Of a stretch of DNA of 64,000 bases, positions 55,880 to 64,000 are shown in pieces. The DNA lies in NCBI RefSeq assembly GCF_001434575.1, contig NZ_AZDA01000003.1, positions 62,001 through 126,000 of the forward strand, written 5' to 3'. A program made the translations under genes and the position numbers. The stretch's first letter is position 1. The number at the start of each line of letters is the position of its first letter. The notes under the pieces are model-generated. The model was not told where the DNA came from and did not search any database. It was given only the letters and a program-made list of their open reading frames with translations. The DNA comes from Loigolactobacillus bifermentans DSM 20003. GTDB taxonomy: Bacteria > Bacillota > Bacilli > Lactobacillales > Lactobacillaceae.

Positions 55880-58800
55880 TTAGAATGTGAAGTCTGTGTA
55901 GTTTGAGACGGTGCCGTCGGATCTGATTGCTGTTGGTATTGCTAGGTGTCCAACTTTAGTCAGCGTGTTTACTGATTTAATGAAGTCAGTTAGGTTATAT
56001 ACAGTGGTGCCACTAATCACGTATATAGCTGACGTCCCATAAGCGATCCCCGCTGTACCTTTAACTGATCCTAAATACGGATAGTTTATATTGTTAAAAT
56101 TTTGTGTTCCAAACTGCAATTGCTGATACGCGCTCGTGATACTGATACCCTTCTCAAAATTAACATCATTTGAAAAATGGAATCCTTGGGTGCCCCCGAT
56201 TGCATTGGCGGCAGTTGTATCAAGCCAAGAAAATTTTTGAGTATATGTTCCATTTGGATCATCACGATAGGCCCAGCTCATGAAATGAGCATCATGAGAT
56301 AAATCAAACGTCAGGCCAAATAAATTATCATGCCCAACAATCGTGTTGCTGTGGATCCAGCCTGTTTCTTTGTTGTTGGTTGGGTCCCAGACGTGGATAC
56401 CAGTTTGATTAAGCTGAAATACATCGTGCGCACCGTTATTAATGGTTAGTGATGTGGGTGTGATTTTCATGGTTGAGCTAAAGTTTTGTAAACCTACTTG
56501 AATGGCATTAGCGGCTAGTTTATCGGCGGTGATGGACTGCGATACGATGCTGGCGCCGTTGATGTTAATCACGTTAATTGTGTTACCGTTAATGGTTTGA
56601 CCCTTAAAAGTATCTACTGATAAATCTTTGATGACGGCCGTTGGAATAAAGGCTTTGCCAGAAAATACGACTGTTGAAGTGTCTAGGTAGAGTTTGTTCG
56701 ACTGGATAAGTGCTTGTCCGGCATCGATGTTAAATTGTGATACCACATCACCCGTTTTAACGCGTAAGTTAATGTCGGATTGGAGCTGAGTAATTTGCGA
56801 TGACACGTCCGCAACTGTCGCTTGATCTTCCGGTGCTGGTGACCAGTCAGTGGCTTTATTGCCCTGCTCAAGTTTATAATCTGAGACGGTTGTAACAATC
56901 TTTAAATCAGATGGTGTGTAATCAACCCCCACTCCTCCAGAATAAATATAAACATCATAAGATATTTCGTCATCTGGCGTTATAAATGTCACGGACTGCC
57001 GTTTACCTGTATTTGCATCGAAGTTAGTTTTCATAGCTTCATGATTTCCATTTAACTGGAAAATTCGAATGCCCCATCGTTCTGCTGATTTATCAGCCGT
57101 CTCTGCTGTGACCAAAGCTGAGAAAGTATAGGTCTCATTGTTTTTTAAACCCCTATATACCACTGTATTAACCCAAGCTGGGTAGTCGGGACTTTGATCT
57201 GGACGTATAAGGACTTGAGGTGTAGAGCTGTTTGGTATTAGATTGGTGCCGCCGATCTGCATATTATTTAAGTCATTTTTAACTCCGGTAATTGTACTAG
57301 TAAACTGATCACTCAAAAGTGTTAGTTGTCCCTGAGTCACAGCGTTATTCGCCGTCGCTTGGACACCTGACAAGGTTTGTTGTAAGGTCGTAAATTTGGT
57401 TGTTAAGCCGTCTTTCACGTCACTAATTTGAGCGGTAATTTGGTTATCCTTAATATCAAGTTGTGCCTTTGTCCAATCAATGGTGGCTTGATCTTCCGGC
57501 GCGAGTGACCAGTCCGTAGCTTTGCTACCTTTTTCCACCTTGATTCCGGCAATCTGCATAGTATTGGTATTTCCATTAGTGCGTTCAAGTCGAGGGCGTA
57601 AATAACCGTCGCTAGTGGCAACTGTTGTCCCTGACACTCTCTGCCATGAATCTGTTAAAGCTACGTTGGTAACTCCTGAATCTACTTCAGCAGTGCTATA
57701 ACTGCCTTCAGTTAGACCATTGAGCGTCCAGTAGATGCCACTTGTTCCAGTGCCACTTATATATTTTGCATATACACTATACGTTAAAATATCACCTTTT
57801 TTAACCTGGACATATTGGCTTAGCCCATCCCAATCGTAGGTTGTTTGTACCACATCTAATTTTTTATAGGTATTCGCAGTTTTTGTCCACGAACTGGATT
57901 TGCACCATGATGCTAGATTACCAAAACTCTTGGTATCCGTGTACAGATTAGTTCCTACAGCACTGTTATTAACTTGAGTTTGCACCGTCTCAACCGACGC
58001 GGAAATCTCATTTTTAGCAGCAGATATCTGCCCCTGCGACCAGGATTGAGTAGCGTAATTACCCAGCATTCCCGTCACATCACTAGCGGTAACCGTGGCG
58101 GCAATCTTATCCGCCTGGATGTCAAGTTGCCCGCTGAGCTTAGTTACACGACCGTCTAAGGACGATACTGTTGAGCTGTCGGCTTTAAGCTTAAGCCCAT
58201 CTGAGGCAAATTGCGCCAAGTTTTGGACCGTCGTGACAGTACCAGCCAGCTTGTCGACTGACTGTGTCGTCGCCAGTGTCTGGATCGTACCGGTAATGTC
58301 ATCAACTTTAGTGACCAAGCCTGTGACAGTGGTGTGGTTTTGCTCAGCCGCATCCATTGCCTTAGTCGCGTTTGAAATGGCGTTCTGAGCGTCATTAAAT
58401 GACTTAGTCGCCTCAGCTAAAGCGCCGGCGGCATCGCTCTTTGCACTAGCCGCAGCTGACTTAGCCTGGTCCGCAGCATCATTGGCAAAGCCCGCGTTGG
58501 CTACGGCTAGGTTTGAGGCGGATAGTGATGCCTCGATGTCGGATTTTAGTTTTGGGAGGTCGGCGGTGGCGGCTTTGATTTGCTTACCAATTAGGCCAGC
58601 ATCTTTGGTCGACGCTGTGCGCACCCAAGTGGTACCATCCCAGATGTACATGGTGATGTCATTGCCATCTTTTTGGTACCAGCGATCACCAATTTTATTA
58701 GCGACCGGTGGTTCCGTGGTGCCGTCGGTATAAAAGTTACCGTCAATACCATTGGCGCCTTGCAAAAAAGTCAGTGTTGTTTTTTGGGCAACGTTACTAG

Positions 58801-59902
58801 CGCTAGTTGTGGCGATCGTTTTAATCGAGTCACTTAATGTTGCTGGTAAATCACCTAGTTCAATTGAATCGTAGCTGTCATTTAGTACGTTCCAAATGAC
58901 CCGGCTAACCTTAGCGGTAGTGTTGATATTTTGCTTTGAAAACCAGAATGGCACCTCGTCGCACAAATCGACCTGTTCCAGTGGTGCTACATCAGCATAA
59001 TTAGCCGATTTTGATAGATCCACAAAACTAATTTTGGTGGTAACGGTCGGCACTCCAACATTGTTCGCTTTGATGTAATCCTGTGCTGCGGCGCGTAAGC
59101 CATCGACAGTCACAGGATTTTTTTCGTCAAACTTGCTGCTTAAATCAATGACTGCCACACGGCGTTGTGGGTACTTATCAACGTAAGCACCGTCAACAAA
59201 ATATTCTGGCAGCGTGATAATCTTGGCCGCCGTGGAATCCGTACTGGATTGTGTTGCATACGGGTAAATGGATGTATAAGTGCTGTCAATTGCTGTTTCC
59301 TGATTAAAATCAGTGATATTACGCCCATAGGCCAGCAACGTATTGACGACACTACCACGGTGATTGAGCAACGACACGTGCTCGTTATCGAACCGATACT
59401 CACCGCCAAATACATCCAGCAACGATCCGTCAACGCCGCCTAGCGCTAATCTGGCACTGGTTACCTTATCAATCGTCCAATTAATACTATTTGTCGAACC
59501 GATGTCTGAATCAGCAGTGAAATTATTATCAACGACAATGGCATTACGCCACTGCTTGATCAGCTCGTTTGCATCCCCCGTACCAGAAACACTAGGTAGT
59601 AATGGATAGCGGCTTAACCGGTAGCTTACGTGCTCAGCGTGGACGGTAATCATGGTAAGGTTCGACTTCACATCTGTAATATCAAATTGCTGATGTGTCA
59701 GCTTGTGACCAGCATCCGCAACAATAATTCGCTTTTCCTTTAAAGCTGTTGCCCGCACACCGTCAATTGGGTACGTCATATCTAGCACAAACTCACCGTT
59801 ACGTTCTTCCGTAACCGTTGTCGTGGTGGCATCTGATAATGGCCCTAAACCCATGTTCCAAAAATCAGTTGTACCTTCTTCATATAAAATTGGTGTACTC
59901 AT
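55880..59902 (-). CDS. Tail endopeptidase / baseplate tail protein (Tal-like)
   Basis: A 1340-residue structural protein. Residues 1-380 match prophage tail endopeptidase/minor structural proteins (MSTPILYEEGTTDFWNMGLG, in part; HEHVSLLNHRGSVV; PQRRVAVIDLSSKF). The middle is a long Ala-rich helical stalk (residues about 440-640). Two carbohydrate-binding-like modules follow, each ending in the same phrase, KATDWS.APEDQAT, near residues 810 and 1010. A final beta-rich region (WIHSNTIVGHDNLFGLTF...) lies at the C-terminus. It is the likely host-wall or receptor-binding component at the tail tip. Its start overlaps the Dit stop (ATGA). Confidence 0.92.
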   Translation of the reverse strand: MSTPILYEEGTTDFWNMGLGPLSDATTTTVTEERNGEFVLDMTYPIDGVRATALKEKRIIVADAGHKLTHQQFDITDVKSNLTMITVHAEHVSYRLSRYPLLPSVSGTGDANELIKQWRNAIVVDNNFTADSDIGSTNSINWTIDKVTSARLALGGVDGSLLDVFGGEYRFDNEHVSLLNHRGSVVNTLLAYGRNITDFNQETAIDSTYTSIYPYATQSSTDSTAAKIITLPEYFVDGAYVDKYPQRRVAVIDLSSKFDEKNPVTVDGLRAAAQDYIKANNVGVPTVTTKISFVDLSKSANYADVAPLEQVDLCDEVPFWFSKQNINTTAKVSRVIWNVLNDSYDSIELGDLPATLSDSIKTIATTSASNVAQKTTLTFLQGANGIDGNFYTDGTTEPPVANKIGDRWYQKDGNDITMYIWDGTTWVRTASTKDAGLIGKQIKAATADLPKLKSDIEASLSASNLAVANAGFANDAADQAKSAAASAKSDAAGALAEATKSFNDAQNAISNATKAMDAAEQNHTTVTGLVTKVDDITGTIQTLATTQSVDKLAGTVTTVQNLAQFASDGLKLKADSSTVSSLDGRVTKLSGQLDIQADKIAATVTASDVTGMLGNYATQSWSQGQISAAKNEISASVETVQTQVNNSAVGTNLYTDTKSFGNLASWCKSSSWTKTANTYKKLDVVQTTYDWDGLSQYVQVKKGDILTYSVYAKYISGTGTSGIYWTLNGLTEGSYSTAEVDSGVTNVALTDSWQRVSGTTVATSDGYLRPRLERTNGNTNTMQIAGIKVEKGSKATDWSLAPEDQATIDWTKAQLDIKDNQITAQISDVKDGLTTKFTTLQQTLSGVQATANNAVTQGQLTLLSDQFTSTITGVKNDLNNMQIGGTNLIPNSSTPQVLIRPDQSPDYPAWVNTVVYRGLKNNETYTFSALVTAETADKSAERWGIRIFQLNGNHEAMKTNFDANTGKRQSVTFITPDDEISYDVYIYSGGVGVDYTPSDLKIVTTVSDYKLEQGNKATDWSPAPEDQATVADVSSQITQLQSDINLRVKTGDVVSQFNIDAGQALIQSNKLYLDTSTVVFSGKAFIPTAVIKDLSVDTFKGQTINGNTINVININGASIVSQSITADKLAANAIQVGLQNFSSTMKITPTSLTINNGAHDVFQLNQTGIHVWDPTNNKETGWIHSNTIVGHDNLFGLTFDLSHDAHFMSWAYRDDPNGTYTQKFSWLDTTAANAIGGTQGFHFSNDVNFEKGISITSAYQQLQFGTQNFNNINYPYLGSVKGTAGIAYGTSAIYVISGTTVYNLTDFIKSVNTLTKVGHLAIPTAIRSDGTVSNYTDFTF

Positions 59903-60621
59903 AGTTTCACCGCAAATCTTGGGATAATTTTAGCGGTAAAACCGCTGTCCCATGTAATCGTATTGTTACCCTTTTTTAACTCCGGAAAGCTGCCAGCTTG
60001 AAACTTGCTAAACTCACTGGTGGTTTGATCCGCAGCAATAATTGACTGTGAATCCGAATCAATGATGATGCCTTGGTCCATGCCTTTAATGCCATACTTG
60101 GTACCGTTGACTACCAGTGTCATATCACCTGAACCAGTAATGGTAATACGTGGTTTAGCTACAACGCTGCCAGGGTTATTTAAAGCTGCTCCTGAAGTGA
60201 TTTGTTGCTCAACTAGCGACTCTTTTAAATACCGCCGTGGCTCAAAATTAAACACAGCTGTCCCATAAACACCATCGCTTTTAACGGTAGCTGGAATAGC
60301 CGTTAAAATAGCCCCGTGCCGAACATAATCCGGCTCAGAGCTTAACGTAAAATCATGCACCTTAACATCCGTTCGCAACCACTCCATGACTTGACGCATC
60401 ATTTCTGTACCTTTCGGGTGTGGCAACTTACAAAACAGATTAAAGGTTTGTGTCACGGCCTTGTCTCGCTTGTTATCCAGCACGACACTCCCTACTCGAC
60501 CTGGCACATCTACTAAGGTGACATCGGGTTCGCTGGATGCCAACTCTAAATCTAACGCGATCAATGTCTGGAAATCATCCCATAAATTCTTGCCGTTAAA
60601 TGTAAAACTCAGTGGTGTCAG
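59899..60621 (-). CDS. Distal tail protein Dit
   Basis: A 240-residue Dit-type (SPP1 gp19.1-like) baseplate hub protein. The N-terminal half starts TPLSFTFNGKNLWDDF and continues LVDVPGRVGSVVLDNKRDK and FNLFCKLPHPKGTEMMRQVMEWL (in parts); the C-terminal galectin-like part includes GSGDMTLVVNGTKYGIKG and GNNTITWDSGF. No ATG fits the conserved N-terminus. CTG at 60621, overlapping the tape-measure stop (CTGA) with GGGGGAG upstream, is the best start; an internal TTG would lose 19 conserved-looking residues. Confidence 0.9.
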   Translation of the reverse strand: MTPLSFTFNGKNLWDDFQTLIALDLELASSEPDVTLVDVPGRVGSVVLDNKRDKAVTQTFNLFCKLPHPKGTEMMRQVMEWLRTDVKVHDFTLSSEPDYVRHGAILTAIPATVKSDGVYGTAVFNFEPRRYLKESLVEQQITSGAALNNPGSVVAKPRITITGSGDMTLVVNGTKYGIKGMDQGIIIDSDSQSIIAADQTTSEFSKFQAGSFPELKKGNNTITWDSGFTAKIIPRFAVKL

Positions 60622-63600
60622 CTCAATCTCCCCCTTTCGATTTGTCCGTTAACTGTATTGACTTGCTGCAACAACTGGCGCACAGCCTGGCCTGTGTTTG
60701 AATCAGTATTCTGTGCTGATAATAGTTCGACCATTTTGCCTAAAATGACGTTTTGTTGCTGGAAAATACTGATTTGTGCTTGCTGATTTGCAATAATGCC
60801 AGATGGGTCAAATGCCTGAGTAGTACTGTCATTACGGCTAATTGGACTTACTTGCACTGGCTGCGGCATCAAGTTGTTGATATGGTTGGCAGCGCCGGTA
60901 AAATCACCTGTACCAGAAGCGAAACGCGGAATGTTGTAATGGGCAGCTGTGGTCATGGCCGTTTGAATCTTTGTATGCTTCGGTAAGGCCATGGTAACGT
61001 TACGACCTGATGGGATAAATGTTTCACCTGTTGGCAACGTAATTGCTTCACGGTACATGCTACCTGGTGCATCGTTGACTGTTGCTAGGCCACCATCAAA
61101 ATCGGGATCACCAGTGGCCTTCTTACCGTTGACAGTTTGATAAATAGTTTTAAAGATGTGCACAACCGGGTTATGTGAGTTCCATGACAGAATTGCACTT
61201 ACCCCTGCAGCCGCTGCTGCAGCGGCCTGGTTAGAGGCCTTAAGGCTCTTACTGTGTGCTCCATAGCCGTTCCATCGTCCGATTGCACTAATCGAAGTAC
61301 TACTGGCGCTTGTAACGCTACTCGAATTACCTCTAAGTTGCTTCGTATTGACAGTTTTGTTATTGTGCGCATTCTGTGCAGATAACGACTGGCTTGAAGC
61401 GTTTTTCATTCCTGAGGCATTACCATTTAAATTCTTGGTCTTGTCAGACTTATTATTGTGCGCATTTTGAGCAGCCACTGATTGGTTCGATGCATTTTTG
61501 ATGTTGGACGCATTACCATTGAGGTTTTTTGTTTTGTCCTGCTTGTTGTTATGTGCGTTTTGGGCTGTAATGGATGCTTTAGAAGCATTCTGAATTCCAA
61601 TTGGATTTCCATTCAAATTCTTGGTCAAAGGATGCTTGGCGTTATACGCGTCAATTGCTTGTTGCCCTTTTTGTGAATTGCCTGTGGCACTTGTTACATC
61701 GACTTTAAACACTTTAGTTGCAACGGGCTTTGCGTTATAAGTGTCAAGGACTACACCAGCCGATACTAATTTTGCACGTGCATCAGCATCATTGATCAAT
61801 AAGTTCTTAGTCTTTTCTGGTAACTGTCCCCAAAGGCCATACTTCACAACTAAGTCAGCTAGGTCTGCTTTGCCTTTTGCATTAACGATTGCTGATTTGG
61901 CTTGCACGCTTAGGCCATTCCATTTACCCGTTTGAACTAAAGCATCCACGATTGGCGTAGTCGCTTTGTCGTGCACAACTGCTTGCTTTTCTTTTAGCGA
62001 CATATTATTCCAGTCGCCAGACTTAACCAAAGCAGCCACCAGCGCCGTATAGTCCCCGTGAACGATGGCCTGTTGGTCTTTCAGGCTAAACGAGTCCCAA
62101 GTTGCAAATTTATCCATTACGTCTGCTAATTCAGTACGGCCTTGGGTGCGAATAATGGCATCTTTTTCGTAATACGGTAATGTATTCCACTTATCAGATG
62201 CTGCTAAAGCATCCACAATGGCCTGTTTGGCATTGGTGCTGATTTTGGCGTTCTTTAAGTCGAAGTTCAGTCGATTCCAGCCGTCCTTCGTGTTGGCTGT
62301 GTCTTTAAGTACTTGGTTTAAATTAGTAACAACTTTCCCAGTTTTAGGATCTAAAACTAAGCTATTCCAGTCGTTGCCGGCTTTTTTAACCGATGCTGAC
62401 ATGCCATCTGTGACGGATGCGGCAAACTGCTTGTTGGAATTAACGCCTTTACTCATGGCTTTTTCATAGCTGTTCATGGCCGAATTAGCTTCATCAGCAG
62501 TTAAATCAAAGGCACTTTCAAGGTTACTTAAGATTTCTTTGCGTGAATCGCCTTGGGCCTTCATGGCTTGAATGGCCCCAGTGTAAATGGTGTCTAGCTT
62601 GGCCTGGTGATCTTGCTCCAAACCTTCTAAGGCCGCATTTTTTTCAGCAGTGCTTAACTTGGCACTATTTTTAATCTTGTTCTGTGCTTCTGTATTGGCA
62701 CGATATTCCTTTTGCAAGGCATATTGCATATCCTCATATTGCTTGTCAGCAGCGGCTTTTGACATGGTTGTCTTTTCGCCAAGAATAGCTTTCAATACGT
62801 TATTTTCTTGCTTACCTGACAGGTTCAATGTTTTAACTGCTTGCGCTGCACTACTTTGGCGCAAATTTTCCAGTACTTGGATTTGATCAGATGTCAGTTG
62901 TTGACCTGTTTTGTTTGAGTTACGAGTGATTTGTTCGGCTTGTTTGGCATTTTGTTCCATTTGGCTAATGCGTTTGTCATTGGCCGCTTTTTCTTTGGCT
63001 GCTGCTTGGGTTAACGCTTCGGCAGCATTACCACCTAAGGATTTCGCTAATCGTCTGGCCGCTGATTCTGATTCAGATGCGGCTTTTTTAGCGGCGGCGG
63101 TCATGCTGGCAAAACCATCATTGATAGCTTTTACGTTGGCCTTGGTTGATGAATTTGTGTTGTCCAATGCTCCCGAAATCTCGCCTGAAGCGGACTTCAT
63201 AGCACCTGCTGACTTGGCAGCGGCGGCACCAATGTCAGAACCCCATTCTTGCGTGCGTTGCCCGGACTCATAGGCTTTTTTGCCCCATAACTCCCAAATG
63301 GCCACACCGGCACCAACTGCTACTGCTGTGGCAGCTAAACCGGCCCCTAATGGTGTTAGTGCGGTACCTAAGACACCGACTTCACCGGCACTGGTAGTTA
63401 AGGCTTTGCCAAATAAGGTAACGCCGCCTTGAGCGCCACGCCAGGCCGCTGTTGTTTCAGTAGCAGATGCACCACTTACTCTAATCGCTTTGCTTAACGA
63501 CATGTGCCGCAATTCTGCTTTTGATAAGGCTACGTTAGTAGTATCAACTGCAGCAGAAAAAAGCTTGCTACCTGTTGCGGATTCGCCTAAAACAGTCCCC

Positions 63601-64000
63601 ACGCCAGCAATATTCTTAGTCGTTCCAACTGCTTCAAAACCTGTTTTACTAAATGCAGCTTTAAGAACATCCATACCTGTAGCGCCTAGCTTAGCAGCGG
63701 TTGTAGCACGGCCCATACCGGCGGCAACCGTACTAAAAATACCGGCACCACCAGACATGATTTTGAAAGCACCACCCATTAACGTGCTGGCTGGTCCAAT
63801 AGCAGCGGCTAATAAGCCCCATTTGACAATATTTCTTTGGGTACCGCTATCTAATTCGCCGAATTTTTGGGCTAACTGTGAAGCTTTGTTGATGATTGGG
63901 GTAATTGTTGGCAACAGATTTTGTGCCAGGCTCATCCCTAAGTTCTCAACAGATTCCTTGAAGATCTTCAACTGATTAGCGGCCGTCTTTAAGTTCTTTT
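60618..64000 (-). CDS. Tail tape measure protein, 5' part outside window
   Basis: At least 1127 residues of open frame, continuing past the right edge. The visible N-terminal part has a phage tape-measure core (LAQNLLPTITPIINKASQLAQKFGELD, in part) and hydrophobic helices (WGLLAAAIGPASTLMGGAFKIMSG, in part). Long Ala-rich coiled coils follow (residues about 270-500), then six tandem units of about 30 residues keyed by W-N..s...K.AIV (61.8-62.3 kb), then four 31-residue units (61.3-61.6 kb). The C-terminus includes GSMYREAITLPTGETFIPSGR and a Gln-rich helix. Its length sets the tail length. Confidence 0.95.
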   Translation of the reverse strand, partial: KNLKTAANQLKIFKESVENLGMSLAQNLLPTITPIINKASQLAQKFGELDSGTQRNIVKWGLLAAAIGPASTLMGGAFKIMSGGAGIFSTVAAGMGRATTAAKLGATGMDVLKAAFSKTGFEAVGTTKNIAGVGTVLGESATGSKLFSAAVDTTNVALSKAELRHMSLSKAIRVSGASATETTAAWRGAQGGVTLFGKALTTSAGEVGVLGTALTPLGAGLAATAVAVGAGVAIWELWGKKAYESGQRTQEWGSDIGAAAAKSAGAMKSASGEISGALDNTNSSTKANVKAINDGFASMTAAAKKAASESESAARRLAKSLGGNAAEALTQAAAKEKAANDKRISQMEQNAKQAEQITRNSNKTGQQLTSDQIQVLENLRQSSAAQAVKTLNLSGKQENNVLKAILGEKTTMSKAAADKQYEDMQYALQKEYRANTEAQNKIKNSAKLSTAEKNAALEGLEQDHQAKLDTIYTGAIQAMKAQGDSRKEILSNLESAFDLTADEANSAMNSYEKAMSKGVNSNKQFAASVTDGMSASVKKAGNDWNSLVLDPKTGKVVTNLNQVLKDTANTKDGWNRLNFDLKNAKISTNAKQAIVDALAASDKWNTLPYYEKDAIIRTQGRTELADVMDKFATWDSFSLKDQQAIVHGDYTALVAALVKSGDWNNMSLKEKQAVVHDKATTPIVDALVQTGKWNGLSVQAKSAIVNAKGKADLADLVVKYGLWGQLPEKTKNLLINDADARAKLVSAGVVLDTYNAKPVATKVFKVDVTSATGNSQKGQQAIDAYNAKHPLTKNLNGNPIGIQNASKASITAQNAHNNKQDKTKNLNGNASNIKNASNQSVAAQNAHNNKSDKTKNLNGNASGMKNASSQSLSAQNAHNNKTVNTKQLRGNSSSVTSASSTSISAIGRWNGYGAHSKSLKASNQAAAAAAAGVSAILSWNSHNPVVHIFKTIYQTVNGKKATGDPDFDGGLATVNDAPGSMYREAITLPTGETFIPSGRNVTMALPKHTKIQTAMTTAAHYNIPRFASGTGDFTGAANHINNLMPQPVQVSPISRNDSTTQAFDPSGIIANQQAQISIFQQQNVILGKMVELLSAQNTDSNTGQAVRQLLQQVNTVNGQIERGRLS
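61327..61640 (-). repeat. Four 93-bp tandem repeats in the tape measure gene
   Basis: Each unit encodes about 31 residues of the form TKNLNGN..., NAS, then AQNAHNNK. Copies begin at offsets of 93 bp (landmarks near 61329, 61422, 61515 and 61608); the last copy toward the C-terminus is diverged. The in-frame array suggests tail length can change by 31-residue steps through recombination. Confidence 0.85.

Noticed and set aside
61327-61640. Regular 93-bp repeats as a possible CRISPR array
   Set aside because: The repeats are in frame in the tape measure gene, have no unique spacers between short repeats and no cas genes are near. No CRISPR array is visible anywhere in the window.
1-64000. tRNA, rRNA genes and insertion sequences
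   Set aside because: None could be recognised: no tRNA cloverleaf or T-loop pattern and no transposase-like protein in any frame.

Overview
The window is chromosomal DNA of a low-to-mid GC Firmicute, most likely a member of the Lactobacillaceae. The evidence is the gene set and gene order (pepX; glnR-glnA followed by a Met-gamma-lyase/aluminium-resistance protein, miaA, glpQ-like, rhodanese, glucokinase, yqgQ, rhomboid, 5-FCL, rpmG; liaF-liaS-liaR; greA-mltG; T-box-pheS-pheT) and strong AGGAGG ribosome binding sites. I do not assign a species. A block of host genes (about 19.4-53.2 kb) lies between pieces of two siphovirus-type prophages that run off both ends of the window.

Prophage A (1 to about 19.3 kb) is the lysogeny/early half of a temperate phage. 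The genetic switch is at 14.7-15.5 kb: a Cro-like gene leftward, a CI-like repressor and an ImmA-type peptidase rightward, and repeated TAGAAAC operators between. Right of the switch are four accessory genes (16.0-18.0 kb) and a tyrosine integrase ending at the host boundary. Left of it runs a long, tightly overlapping minus-strand early operon: small DNA-binding proteins, a DUF1071 annealing protein, an HNH-type protein, SSB, a replication initiator with a probable internal iteron origin, RusA, an AntA/KilA-C antirepressor, a MazG-like pyrophosphohydrolase, a possible ADP-ribosyltransferase, DUF1642, a PD-(D/E)XK-like protein, a DUF2829 (Tad2-like, anti-Thoeris) protein, a frameshifted methyltransferase and a lipoprotein cut by the window edge.

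The host block starts with a structured leader and tiny membrane protein ahead of pepX, then an Xre regulator with a frameshifted DUF2975 membrane protein under palindromic operators. Next come nitrogen control (GlnR box, glnR, glnA), the miaA/glcK/rhomboid/rpmG cluster, an L,D-transpeptidase, sbcC-sbcD, a ThiD-type kinase, a nucleoid-associated protein, a class B PBP, a YfhO membrane protein, a HAD phosphatase, the LiaFSR envelope-stress system with a recognisable LiaR/CesR box, greA, mltG with a duplicated leader, and pheS-pheT with a T-box and an HxlR regulator.

Prophage B (about 53.2 to 64 kb and beyond) is the tail/lysis end of another prophage in the same orientation. It carries a Sec-type secreted amidase endolysin, a holin, two small conserved late proteins, a large tail endopeptidase/baseplate protein, the distal tail protein, and the C-terminal part of a tape measure protein with tandem repeats.

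Most worth a second look: the Tad2-like fusion, the ART-like early gene, the iteron array in the initiator, a possible opposing transcript at 13.1-13.5 kb, the accessory genes beside the repressor, and the two unexplained host leaders (upstream of the 52-aa membrane protein and of mltG).
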